A stretch of 64,000 nt of DNA, taken from the NCBI GenBank assembly GCA_024516155.1, contig JAJJXM010000015.1:124001-188000 (forward strand). Reading direction: 5' to 3'. The position numbers and the translations under genes are program-made. A model generated the notes under the pieces. It worked only from the letters and a program-made list of their open reading frames with translations, ran no database searches and had not been told where the DNA came from. This stretch comes from Pyronema omphalodes. Taxonomy: Eukaryota; Ascomycota; Pezizomycetes; Pezizales; Pyronemataceae. This document shows, one piece after another, positions 24,417-35,137 of this stretch. Numbering within the stretch: the first letter of the stretch is position 1; each line of letters starts with the position of its first letter.

Positions 24417-25191
24417 CAGACCTCCCAACCGTATAGCCAGTATACCGGGTAAAATCGTAAACTAGGTAAACTGAACTGACAATTCACAGTTAGTTGGTGC
24501 AGTTTTGGTGACCCGGATAGACAGTTGGTTCAGTTATGAGGGGTCCATAGAACCAGGTAACTGCAGTGCACTGATTAAACGGACTCGATAAATACAAACC
24601 AGTTTAACCGCATCGGGAACCAGTCCATGCAGGAATGAATAATGTATTCAACCTCGTTTGAACCCACCGGTTGCCGAGCCTGCCGGTATCTCAACCCTCC
24701 TCATTTCACCAGCTTCTGGTAACCAGATTTCCTAGCCTTGACAAAATGGCATTGAACATTCTCTCAGTTCCCGCGATGACTGCCGAGTCTGGGCTGCTGT
24801 TTTCCAAATGCAAGCAGATCATTATATCGGACCGCCATTCAATGCAGGCAGATACTCTGGAAGTCATTGAGGGGCTCAAGATCTTCCATCGTAGGCGTCC
24901 GTTGTGATTTCTGGCGACCCAATTAGGATCGAATTATGTTATGTATGCACTGAATAATATTTATTACCCCTTCATAAACCAGTTCCTCTGGACAAACCAG
25001 TTTTCGCAGTTTTAAACAGTTCATCTGGTTTGCCAAGCCTTGCATTCAGTTGACTGGTTTTCGTAGTTTAACCAGTTTATATTACTGACAGTAAACTGAG
25101 CTGGGTCGCCGTACAGTTCTCATATTCCAACAGTCCGTACAGTCCGTTTTGGCCATCATTTTAAACTGGTTCGTACGACTGGGAGGTCTGG
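24417..25191 (+). mobile_element. internally deleted hAT element, same family as the complete copy near 61-64 kb
   Basis: The left end CAGACCTCCCAACCGTATAG matches the 5' end of the complete element. The right end, read inward, starts CAGACCTCCCAGTCGTAC and matches its 3' end. Flanks GGTTATAG and GATTATAG agree at seven of eight positions, as an ageing 8-bp target duplication would. About 2.2 kb of the interior is missing. What remains includes the last part of the transposase gene. The element is oriented on the plus strand, opposite to the complete copy. Confidence 0.85.
24671..24907 (+). pseudogene. hAT transposase C-terminal fragment (dimerisation domain)
   Basis: The reading frame ends with the hAT dimerisation motif: a LNILSVPAMTAES-type stretch, then LFSKCKQIIISDRHSMQADT and an IEGLKIF tail. 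It closely parallels the C-terminus of the complete transposase at 61166-63366. The catalytic domain and BED finger are absent, so it cannot encode an active enzyme. The first residues of the frame are probably not part of the original protein. Confidence 0.8.
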
Positions 25192-26162
25192 ATTATAGCA
25201 CTTCCAAGTTCCAAGGTCTTTCCATGTAACGATTCAGACACAGCGACGGCTACCCAGGTTAACGGTGTGAGGCCATCATGGTCCTAGAAACTTCAAGGCC
25301 TGTAGGTGGCGGCGGGACCGTGGGGTTTCTCGCTAAGCCATGCCAGCGTGGAAAAAACATGTATCCGCTCTTGACACTACTCGTTCAGCCTTGAAAGGGC
25401 CGCTTGCCGCGCTGCCAAGGTGGAGCCACTACCTCCCATTCCAGAGCTTCTAATTTTGTAATCACGTGTCTGTCCTTCAGGGTTGATAGCTCCTGAAATG
25501 CGACTGCCTCCTGTAGCCGAAAACATTTCTCTAATGCCGTTCCCGCCTTGAATCCACCCTTCCTAGCACCGTAAAATGTTTCACATAACCTGCAGTCACG
25601 CACAGTCACCTACGGTTACCTGCGAGTGATGTTGAGTGACCACACATAGTCACCAACGGTCACCTATAGGCGGTCCGATCCACAGGGCAGAAAGACTACC
25701 AGTCCTGGTCCGAGCTCTGGAACGGACTGCTACGTACGTTCCGGTCCGATCCATAGCCAAAACTGGACGGCATGGACCATGGGGAACTATGGGCCTACAT
25801 CCCGTAGCTATATATATTCCAGTTTCGACTCATATGCCAAGGATTCAATCAGAGTGCTTGACAGTTGTCCGATCTTATTAGTCACATATGTATGTCTGCC
25901 ATATTTGGGAAAACAGCCATACAACACAAAACATCCCTCACGATATCACTTTGACATCAGCCTGTGTATATAAATAAGTAAATTGATTTCAGTGCCTACA
26001 GAGTTATAAAACACCCAAGAAAATACAATGGCTTCCACCCCGAAACAACCGCCAGTCTAATACTCTATCACCCGTACAAGAAAAATATGACCATCAATCT
26101 ATACTCCCGTCTGGTATGACCGTCTAGTCATTGCTACTTATAGCATCGACGACCATTACTTC
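25192..26162. other. intergenic, with the 3' flank of the duplicated secreted-protein unit
   Basis: From about 25945 rightward the sequence is the reverse complement of the 3' flank of the gene copy at 32612-33030. The match extends to the motif CAGGCTGATGTCAAAGTGAT. That marks one breakpoint of an inverted duplication. No gene is supported to the left of it. Confidence 0.5.
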
Positions 26163-26581
26163 CTACTTCTGAAGGAAGTTCTTCTGACAACCATTACCAG
26201 AACTGACATCTCCACTAGGGCAGCACCAAGTCTTTGAAAATCCTCCCGCGCACACTATAATTGGTTAGCCTGGGCTTCTGTAGTAAAACGAATCTTGAAA
26301 GGAAGGGAATATGGGAAGATGGGAAATTGGAATCACATACTAGCGTTACTGGATTTGCAGCTCAACTTTGGTTTTCCATTGGCCTCCTTTCCGTTTTCGG
26401 TACAGCAAGCATAGGTACCAGTTTTGTTTTCGGTTGCCTTGGTTGCGGCGTTAAAGACATGCCAGTGGCAGCTGTTACCCGCGGCCGCGGCTGCGGCTGG
26501 CTCGGGCGCTGGGGCGGGAGCCGCGATCGCGATGCTGGAGAGGGAGGCGATGATAACTGGAAGGATGATGGAGAACTGCAT
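26163..26581 (-). CDS. small secreted eight-cysteine protein, copy A (inverted)
   Basis: Two exons, 26581-26341 and 26254-26163, join across an 86-bp intron (GTATGT...TATAG) to give 110 aa. The N-terminus is a signal peptide ending near AIAAAP. An Ala/Pro-rich spacer (APAPAPEPAAAAAA) comes next, then the mature domain. Its cysteines run C-x20-CC-x14-C-x6-C-x8-CC-x10-C. This is the hydrophobin order, and the second half (x8, x10) equals class II hydrophobin spacing, but the protein is hydrophilic and the first half is longer. It is therefore a hydrophobin-like or effector-like secreted protein, not a proven hydrophobin. The mature part is identical to copies B and C. A TATATAAA box lies 126 bp before the ATG, and a SINE sits 33 bp further upstream. 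Confidence 0.87.
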
Positions 26582-26706
26582 GATGAAGGAGTGTTGAATA
26601 ATATTACTGAAGAAGTGATTGAGAAGTTCGTAGTTGTTAAATAGAGAATGCTTTGAGGGAGAGACGAAAGTTGTGATGAGCGTTTTGGGGATGGTGAGGA
26701 TGATAG

Positions 26707-26714
26707 TTTATATA
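26707..26714 (-). promoter_or_regulatory. TATA box of copy A
   Basis: TATATAAA on the minus strand, at the same distance from the start codon (126-140 bp) as in the four other copies. It is the only core promoter element left between the gene and the SINE inserted upstream. Confidence 0.7.
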
Positions 26715-26747
26715 CATTCCCAAGACTGCGTTTATCCGAGATGGTAT

Positions 26748-27091
26748 TTTATTTATTTATTTATTTCAATCATACGTCCGATCGAGGCCTTTAAGGCCTA
26801 TGCGGGTAAAGCAACTTGTACAACCATTTTTCCTGTCCTCGAGACCGAAGTCTCCTAATGAGGCGCCCTAATCTCCTACACCCATTAACCCAACCTTTCC
26901 ACCAACACTTGTCTATACCTAAGGAGGCATAGATCAGGAAAGCGTGACCACTTATCCTGAGCACCGGGTAAACCTCCCTGAGGACAAACCCCGGTAACCA
27001 AGCAATACCTGTGGGAGCGACACGGGATTCGAACCCGTTGTATTTGCGCAGTTGCAGGGAGTTATACCACTACACTACTGGGGCCGCCCCC
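26748..27091 (-). mobile_element. tRNA-derived SINE with 16-bp target site duplication
   Basis: The 344-bp insert is flanked by perfect 16-bp copies of TTATCCGAGATGGTAT (26732-26747 and 27092-27107). Read on the minus strand it starts with a tRNA-like head. That head has an A box (TAGTGTAGTGG) and a B box in a perfect T arm (ACGGGTTCGAATCCCGT). About 230 bp of unrelated body follows, ending in an (AAAT)n tail at 26748-26765. The acceptor and anticodon stems of the head do not pair, so it is not a working tRNA. The paralogous promoter at about 29.40 kb shows the same site without the insert (CATCTCTGATAAACACAGTC), i.e. an empty site. Mobilisation would need LINE machinery from elsewhere in the genome. 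Confidence 0.88.
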
Positions 27092-27107
27092 TTATCCGAG
27101 ATGGTAT

Positions 27108-28133
27108 GACAACCAGAGTGTAGACGTCGGCAAGGAACAATAGTGAGATGTGGTGCAGAATTGACATGACCATGTTAGATACACTCATCAGCCAGACAGA
27201 GAGGGCGCGATATCTGACGGGAGATATCTTATGTCAGTTAGACACCACATTTTTAACGGCAGCTGTTACTGGGATCTGCCATATCAATGCTAAGTTTCAA
27301 CGAAGATGTGTTGTATCTGGGCTGTAGGATGAGAGGCTTTGGTGTAGGAACAGGGGGTTGTGTAATAAACAGAAGTGCACTCCTGTGTAGTTAGCTGTAT
27401 GGCGAGAAAAAAGTGAGAGACTTAGCGGTAGTCTTATCGTTGGCGATATTTATGATAAGCCTGAAGTCTTATCTTGGATTCATTGAGCCTGTCAGTTGCC
27501 GGCGAATTATGCCATGTATTTGCCGCTCCTCGGTATCTAGTTTACCGTAACTTCAAGCGTAAGAGGTGTAATGGTATCCTACGCAATTCCTACAACTGGT
27601 TTTGCTTATATCAGACATGGTAATTGTCCCAGAAATGGAGGCAAGCTTGGCTGAGAAGACCCAAGCGCCCTATTCTCGGATCCTCTAGACACACGACCAC
27701 AATCGCGAGAGAGAATACGAAAGCGAATTACAGAAATTAATCACAAATAAAAGCAAAACAGAAAGCGGCAATATGTCATACATGGCTCTTATTTACTGAC
27801 CGTCGTGACAAAGCATTAGAACTCGGATTCCCCCTTTAGGTTATCAAATTCGGTATCCGTCACCATAAAATACTGTTTGACCTTTTCCACGAATGATCCT
27901 TCTTGAGAACTCTAAGAATATGGGTAACGGATGCAACACTGAATTATTCAGAGGTCGCTGTTCTAGGTATGCATATAAGCTTTATTTTATCTTCAACATG
28001 AGGTATCACTTCATTGATCTTCACGTAGATAGTCCCATATATACCACTGGGCTAAAAGAGTGATTTCTTCATATGGCGCTCTGCTTGTATAAAAATATCA
28101 CCGCAAAGGACTTTTGTCCACCCAAAAAACTGC
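27108..28133. other. upstream flank of copy A and intergenic DNA
   Basis: The left part is the reverse complement of the promoter region of the other gene copies (the GTTCCTTGCCGACGTC and TTCTGCACCA blocks, and the CTGTCTGGCTGATGA block near 27.19 kb). Further right I see no gene. Confidence 0.5.
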
Positions 28134-29029
28134 ACATGCCAAGACAACCGCCTTCCATGCAATACCTAACTCTTTTTTAGCGCACTTTGAACCACACTGT
28201 TTTTTTTTAGGAAACCTCTGGAGTTCTGGTTATTCTGTCGCTATATGCGACTTCCTGAATAAGTACAGTCAATACTTGTGCACATGAAAGTTAATAAATT
28301 TGTTGGTGCAAAAGAAAGGTGTCCGACCAAAATCGGGAAAGCCGACACAGCGACACAATATCTTTGGACAAATTGAGTGCAGTTACGCCCTAGAGTAAGA
28401 ATAGTATTCGGGCGGTACATGGCTTTTACCTGCATAAAATTTCCATTGACGAGGATATGGGATTTACTCAATGTTTCAAGAATAGCATAAAGCTTACTGA
28501 CATTTGTATCGATACACTTACTGCAATGGTAAGCTAACCAAAGTACATAAGAACTGCATGGGTGCAAGTGAAAGTTGGAACCTACATATCATAAGCGTGG
28601 AACATTGGAAGGGCAGGAGAACGGATAAGCAATGACTGAAGATGACTCTGGTGATTTGTTATGAATGTGCAAAAAAAAGCGCCACGGTAAATCTGAATCC
28701 CGGAATATGTCAACCAGGGAAATGTGGGGAAGTGACACCTACAGTTTCCTAAATTTTGATGTCAAGACCGGATACAGAGGTTCAGGGGTAATACTGCGGG
28801 AGAAACTGCAAAGACCAGTGGCAGCGATACAGTGCACATTTTTCTTGAGAGATATTGGCTCCTTACCCGGGTGTCCAGCATTGATAGAATACCGATAATC
28901 AAGAAAACCGAGCTTCGTGTTAAGTCTCTACTTCTTGAATAAATATGAAACCCTCACGTGACCACGTTCCAATTGTCTCGTTAAAGTTTATTCCTGACAA
29001 AAAATGCCACAAAGTTCTTTACTTTTTTT

Positions 29030-29050
29030 CCCCGCCACACAGCCACCTGG
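29030..29050 (+). promoter_or_regulatory. conserved upstream block of copy B with CreA-like site
   Basis: TTTCCCCGCCACACAGCCAC is shared, with a few changes, by the regions before copies C (about 32150), D (about 34172) and E (about 36477). CCCCGC is the reverse complement of GCGGGG, which fits the SYGGRG consensus of the carbon-catabolite repressor CreA. In copies C and E the core is changed (TTCCGC, CCCCGT). The conservation is seen; CreA control is inferred. Confidence 0.4.
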
Positions 29051-29068
29051 GGGCTGCGCTGTGATCTA

Positions 29069-29130
29069 CAGTCAAACCTCTCTATCGGGGTACGCCGGGA
29101 CCAGAGGGATGTAGGATTGGCAGGAGTGAT
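29069..29130 (+). mobile_element. possible Fot1/pogo-type terminal repeat fragment
   Basis: After a TA dinucleotide the sequence reads CAGTCAAACCTCTCTATC, followed by a GGGTACGCCGGGACCAGAGGG-like stretch, which looks like the terminus of a pogo/Fot1 element. It interrupts the promoter homology shared with the other copies at this point. No matching opposite terminus is clear: a TGACTGTA about 250 bp later also occurs in paralogues, so it is native. At best this is a fragment. Confidence 0.3.
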
Positions 29131-29432
29131 TTATCGAGATGCGCAGAGCTAGGGTAGGGTGGATCAGAGGTGTGGAGTGTATGCTCCTCAACGTTCATAC
29201 CTTTTTCACACCCCTAGCCGCACCTCTTTACGAGAGTATGATACTAATTTTTGACGTTATCTTAAGGCTATTCTAATACACAGGGAACCCCTTGAGTTCC
29301 CTACAAAAACCGTCGTGACTGTACCGGTCAGCATCTCTATGCTAATTCTGCACCATATCTCACTATTGTTCCTTGCCGACGTCCACGTTTTCGGATTCCA
29401 TAACATCTCTGATAAACACAGTCTTGGGAATG

Positions 29433-29440
29433 TATATAAA
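29433..29440 (+). promoter_or_regulatory. TATA box of copy B
   Basis: TATATAAA, 128 bp before the start codon, in the same context (GTATATAAACC) as copies C (32472-32479), D (34518-34525) and E (36832-36839). Confidence 0.7.
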
Positions 29441-29567
29441 CCGTATTCATCCTCAGCATCCCCAAAACCCTCATCACAACACTCGTCTCTTCCTCAAAAC
29501 GTTCTCTATATAACAACTACAAACTTCTCAATCACTTCTTCAGTAATATATCCAACACTCCTTCATC

Positions 29568-29985
29568 ATGCAGTTCTCCATCATCCTTCCAGTTGTCATC
29601 GCTTCCCTCTCCACCATCGCGATCGCGGCTCCCGCCCCAGCTCCCGAGCCAGCCGCAGCCGCGGCCGCGGGTAACAGCTGCCACTGGCATGTCTTTAACG
29701 CCGCAACCAAGGCAACCGAAAACAAAACTGGTACCTATGCTTGCTGTACCGAAAACGGAAAGGAGGCCAATGGAAAACCAAAGTTGAGCTGCAAATCCAG
29801 TAACGCTAGTATGTGATTCCAATTTCCCATCTTCCCATCTTCCCTTCCTTTCGAGATTCGTTTCCTACAGAAGCCAAGGCTAACCAATTATAGTGTGCGC
29901 GGGAGGATTTTCCAAGACTTGGTGCTGCCCTAGTGGAGATGTCAGTTCTGGTAATGGTTGTCAGAAGAACTTCCTTCAGAAGTAG
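29568..29985 (+). CDS. small secreted eight-cysteine protein, copy B
   Basis: Exons 29568-29808 and 29894-29985, intron 85 bp, giving 110 aa. It has the same plan as copy A: signal peptide, Ala/Pro spacer, and the pattern C-x20-CC-x14-C-x6-C-x8-CC-x10-C. It differs from copy A only at two residues inside the signal peptide; the mature chain is the same. A CT- and CA-rich leader sits between the TATA box and the ATG. The stop lies directly after the last LQK residues. Secretion is supported by the signal peptide; the role (surface coat, effector or antagonist) is unknown. Confidence 0.88.
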
Positions 29986-30039
29986 GAAGTCATGGTCGTC
30001 GATACTATGAGTAGTAATAACTAGACGGTCATACAACAC

Positions 30040-31603
30040 GGAAGTATAGATTGATAATCATGTTTTTCTTGCACGTTTAGTAAGTCATTTGGTTAGCCGA
30101 TGATTTAGGGTGGAAGCTGTTTTTTGTATTTGTGGTTTCATGTTTCGGTTGTCTGATAGAGGGATAGTCTTTGGGGGCGAGATATAGAAACTGAGCTACC
30201 TATTCCTTTGGCGTCGAAGTTGAATGTGATACTATGAGTGAAGTTCTGTGTTTTGTGACTGTTTCCGAATAAATCAGATCATGGTTGTCATTGATGCGGT
30301 TATGTGAATGTCTGAGATCTCCGAACGAACTACGATGATATGATATCGCGCAAGTCTAGGTTGGTTATCCATATTTCGAGAGAAGAATAGTCTCACGCTG
30401 ATGACAAGAGGGGCCGTGAATTGGAGGTATCACAAAGGAATAAGTTTTAAGTATGACAGAGAGTATGAATCAAAAGTATGACAGAGGATATAAGTTACGA
30501 TCACGACAGACGATGAGACCTCGGAGTGTGACAGAGGTTGTGAGTTAAATGTAAGAACGCGTTTGTCCTCCAGCTTTCAGTGGCATTACATAGCCCCAAT
30601 TTTCGCAATACGTCATACCGCGCTACAAAATGGTTAATGCCGCGGCCATGGTTGAGTAGGCACACCAGTTAGACTGGGAAACGCGCTCCATTCCCCTTGG
30701 AGTTGCTGCGGCCTATATTGGCCTCACACCGCTCAATGAGAAACGTACGTGTAATTGAATTGCGCTGGTTTTGGAGCTGGATATGATTCTGTTTTCTTGG
30801 GGGTGTTTTATGGTAGCTACTTTTTCTATTGGAGGGTTTCATTTGTCCCACGTGAGATAGAGAAGGAGTTTGTGAAAGAAGTATTGAAATTCAATCACTT
30901 GCTTCACATACAGGCAGTGTCGAAAGTATATCACTAGTGATGCTTTGAGTTGTCTGGCTGTTTTTACGTGCGTTGTATGCAAAATCAGGTAAGCAGATGG
31001 AACCAGCACTAGAGGGCAATTGATGTAGCTTAGAACACGAGGATAGGATTCGTTTCGAGCAAAGGCCTACGATGCCCGTCTAAAACCCAATGAGTTTCAG
31101 AATGCCCGATGAGTTTCAGAATGCCCGATGAGTTTATAATACCCACACCAAAAGGAAAATCAAAAATTACTAACACCTATCTGTGGCTGAGAATGCTTGT
31201 TGCGCATCTCTCCGAGCGCACGTCTCCCTGCACTCAGCACTTCTCCTCACAACCAGCGCGTCTCCTCACTCATATCGTCTCGTTTGCAACCCGCTTATTA
31301 TCAAATCATCCTCAATTTTTTGCAGTTAATCCGTGTGTAATATTTATTTGAGCGTAGTTTTGCATTCACGCTTGTTATGCATTATTGCATGCTCTCCATT
31401 TGGGCTTACTTTCCATTCGCGGTGACCTTACATAACTTTCTCAGCGCGCTCACGGTATCAGCCTCTTCTTAGCCACAGATAAGCGTTAGTAATGTTTTTT
31501 CTTTCTAAATTTCTGATGCGGGTATCTAAAACTCATCGGGAATTTTAAAACTTATTAGTGTACAGTTGGGCATTGTGGGCCTTTGCTTATTTATCTTTTG
31601 CAT
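30040..31603. other. intergenic, no supported gene
   Basis: Spacer between units B and C. A short word, (AATGCCCGATGAGTTTC)-like, repeats about three times near 31.08-31.14 kb. No ORF is convincing. Confidence 0.45.
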
Positions 31604-32611
31604 ATGCCAAGACCCTTCCATGACGCTAGGCCTACTCGACAGTTGCTGACACCACACTGTAGGATACAATTTTGCCTCTTACGCTTTAAACCGCGACAGA
31701 ATGTATTGAGAGGCATGCTTCACAGGTGTCTGACAGACTAGATGATTCCAACATAAGTCTTTAGATGCTCCAGGGATACATGTTTTCGGGGACCTTTAGA
31801 GGGATTGAATGGTATGAACTCGGGTAAACCGAGAAATTCATATTTGTTGATACACATATGTACTGCTTGTTGTGCTCTCAGTACAACCGGTGAGGTCGGA
31901 GTTTTTATGAGAGCTTAAGGCGATCCGGTGAAATGACGTATGTACTTTTAGAACACCAGAAGATGGGTGGTATAGACATCTGTCGCAGGTGGTGTCTTTT
32001 CCACTTGTTAGGCTTCAGAGCTAATGAAGTACCTGGGCTTCGTATCGCCTTGCTACTTTTGTATGATTATGACTATTACATGTAACATTCGCCCAAAGTG
32101 CTCTTTAAAGGTTCCTTCTTGACGAATAGGGTAGGGAAGTCTTCTATTTCTTCCGCCACAAAGCCACCTGCACAGTGCACTTGCATTTATCGATACATCC
32201 GCTGTCCATAACTAGTATCTATTATCCCAGACCCAAGGTACTAAAAGTGCTTAGATATGAAGTATCCCAGTTATATCTGACGTTCAAAACTTCGAGTGGA
32301 ACTTACCTAAAATATCGCCCGTGATACATCCCCCCCTCTGTCTGGCTGGCTGATGACTGTACTCACCATCTTCATATCAATTCTGCACAAAATCTCACCA
32401 TTGTTCCCTGCCGAAATCAACCTTCTCGGCTGCTATACTACCTCCAAGAACACGCTCTTCAGTCTGAGATGTATATAAACCACCATTCTCCTCGCCATTT
32501 CCGGAATCATCATCATACTCAACATTCGTCTATCACTCAACCCAATCTCTATTCAACAACTACGAACTTCTCAATCACTTCTTCAGTAACATTATCCATC
32601 ACTCCTTCATC

Positions 32612-33030
32612 ATGCAGTTCTCCATCATTCTTCCAGTTGTCATCGCTTCCCTCTCTGCCGTCGCGATCGCGGCTCCCGCCCCAGCTCCCGAGCCAGCCGC
32701 AGCCGCAGCCGCAGGTAACAGCTGCCACTGGCATGTCTTTAACGCCGCAACCAAGGCAACCGAAAACAAAACTGGTACCTACGCTTGCTGTACCGAAAAC
32801 GGAAAGGAGGCCAATGGAAAACCAAAGTTGAGCTGCAAATCCAGTAACGCTAGTATGTTACTCCAATTTCCCATCTTCCCATCTTCCCTTCCTTTCAAGA
32901 TTCGTTTTCCTACAGAAGCCAAGGCTAACCAATTATAGTGTGCGCGGGAGGATTTTCAAAGACTTGGTGCTGCCCTAGTGGAGATGTCAGTTCTGGTAAT
33001 GGTTGCCAGAAGAACTTCCTCCAGAAGTAG
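32612..33030 (+). CDS. small secreted eight-cysteine protein, copy C
   Basis: Exons 32612-32852 and 32939-33030, intron 86 bp, 110 aa. The mature chain is identical to copies A and B; residues 16-17 of the signal peptide differ (AV against TI or SI). Exon 2 carries silent changes relative to copy B (for example TGC for TGT and CTC for CTT). Its 3' flank is nearly identical to that of the inverted copy A for about 200 bp, making A and C the most recent pair outside the coding region. TATATAAA lies 133 bp upstream. Confidence 0.88.
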
Positions 33031-34655
33031 GAAGTAATGGTCGTCGATACTATAAGTAGTAATGACTAGACGGTCATACCAGACGGGAGCATAAATGGAT
33101 GATCATATTTTTCTTGTACGGGTGATAGAGTATTAGACTGGCGGTTGTTTCGGGGTGGAAGCTATTGTATTTTCTTGGGGGTTTTTAATTCTTTAGACAT
33201 AAAATCGATTTACTTATTTGTATACACAGGCTGATGTCAAAGTGATAAAAAATTCGTAAAAGAAAAATAAATTTGTCCTAAGTCGCTCTGAAGCGAGCGT
33301 GTACACGTACTTGATGAATTATGAAACAACACAGCAAAATCCAACCCGAGGTCCCTTGCCCCATGTCCTAAGCATATCGCCTACCAATCTCCGTGGCAGC
33401 TAAATATTCAAAGATCGCTTTCGTGAGTCGATTGTCCCGGAAAAGATCCACCGCTTTTAGCCTTCCCATTATCAAGGCAAATCAATAGACTGTGCTCACT
33501 CGTAGACATTTGCGAGTCATGGCCGATGACTGTAATAATTGTCACCCACGATCGCCTTGGGCGGTCCAGTCCACAGTGACTTAAAGACTGTTGATATTGC
33601 TCCTACTACAAGAACGGGTCGTAAACAGCGGTTCAATCAATTCCCAGTCTGTCATGGACCAGACGGACCATGGCAAGCGCTGCTCAGCACATATGAACTA
33701 TATCGGTGAAGGTAAAATTTCTAACCTACATTGCATAAGCATGGAATATTCGAAGGGAATAAAGGATGAGCCCCCAATCAGACGTGGTGCCGATAGCATA
33801 CGGAGAGTTGTTGTGAATGTGCAATAAAACATGGCACACAAAATGAGGAATCCGGGATAGTTGATCGTGGGAAAAATGTGAGGAAGGGAGTGACAACTAC
33901 GAGTATCTGTAACTCTCTTTCATACTGAGATTCTGGGGTAAAATTATGGATGAACAACAAATTTTAGTGCTATTGTGTACGTTCATGATCAGTCCCACAC
34001 AATGGTGTTCGGCAGATAGCACAGAGATAATCATTTATGCCGAAATTCGCGGTAAATCGCTAATACTTCAATGAATCTGGGAACTTCCATAGCCATAGTA
34101 CCGAGTGTCTCGTGAAGGTACTTTCTTTTTGAAAAACGTCATCACAGAAATATGGTGAAGTGTCCTACTTTCCCCGCCACGCAGCCGCCTCCAAACTGCA
34201 CTTTGATCTCTCAACGCCCCATGTTTCCGCAACCAGAACAGATTATCCTATATATACGTAACTGAGGTCCAATTTCCCAAGACTTCTCGCCCAACTTTTG
34301 CTCAGGCATGACGTATCCCCGTTATAGCTACAGTTTGAAATCTGGTCTTGAACTTATTATATCTAAGACATAACCCATTATGAAATTTTTGCCTCTCCTT
34401 GGCTGATGACTGTACATAGCATCTTCATGCAAATTCTGCACCCTATGCGACCGGTTTCTGCTGCCGATATATCACTTACAAATACCATCTTATCTTCAGG
34501 ACATGCAGCTCGAGATGTATATAAACCATCATCCTCAACAAATCTGCAATCCTCATCATCCACAACATCCGTCTCCCAATCAATACATCCCATTCCGCAC
34601 TTATCATCGACCCATCGTAACCCTTTCAATCGACTTCTTCGGCAGTACCTTCAGC

Positions 34656-35137
34656 ATGCAATTCTCCACTATCCTCCCCCTTCTACTCACCTCTATCTTT
34701 ACCATATCGCTAGCCGCACCATCCTCAGCTCCCGCAGAAAGCATGGTCCCTGCCAATCCCGTCATACCCCACGATTGTCATTGGCCTTTTTTCAACCACA
34801 CTACAGGGAAAAGTGATCGCAGCTACGGAAAATTTGCTTGCTGTGAAGAACAAGGACTGGAGGCCAACGGGGATCCAAAGTTGAACTGTAAATGGAATGA
34901 TGGTCGTATGTTATCCCTTTTTTTTCCCTTGCCTTTCCTTTGTGGGTGGTGGTCAAGCTTCTTGCGCTTCACGGGGTTCACGGTCTTGTCAATAAATACT
35001 CAGGCTAATGAACTATAGTTTGCGGAGGAGGATCCCAAAAGACTTGGTGCTGTGTAAATGGTGATATCAGTACTGGTCGGGGTTGTTCAAATAACTTCCT
35101 TATTGGTCACGTGAAGCCATCGGTTCCTACGCCATGA
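34656..35137 (+). CDS. small secreted eight-cysteine protein, copy D (divergent)
   Basis: Exons 34656-34905 and 35019-35137, intron 113 bp, giving 122 aa. The frame is open further upstream, but the ATG at 34656 aligns with the other copies and starts the signal peptide. All eight cysteines are kept, and the second half keeps the spacing C-x8-CC-x10-C. The Ala/Pro spacer is replaced by a Ser/Met/Pro/Val-containing one. About half of the mature residues differ from A-C, and a C-terminal tail of about ten extra residues (GHVKPSVPTP) replaces the usual end. It is an intact, diverged paralogue, perhaps with another target or surface. Confidence 0.82.

Noticed and set aside
26261..26644. 127-codon frame opposite secreted-protein copy A (with a similar one opposite copy B)
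   Set aside because: Mirror of the conserved coding strand; the sense strand has the signal peptide, the intron and the cysteine pattern.
27013..27091. tRNA-like sequence on the minus strand
   Set aside because: The T arm is perfect, but the acceptor and anticodon stems do not pair, and it forms the head of a SINE with target duplications; not called as a tRNA gene.
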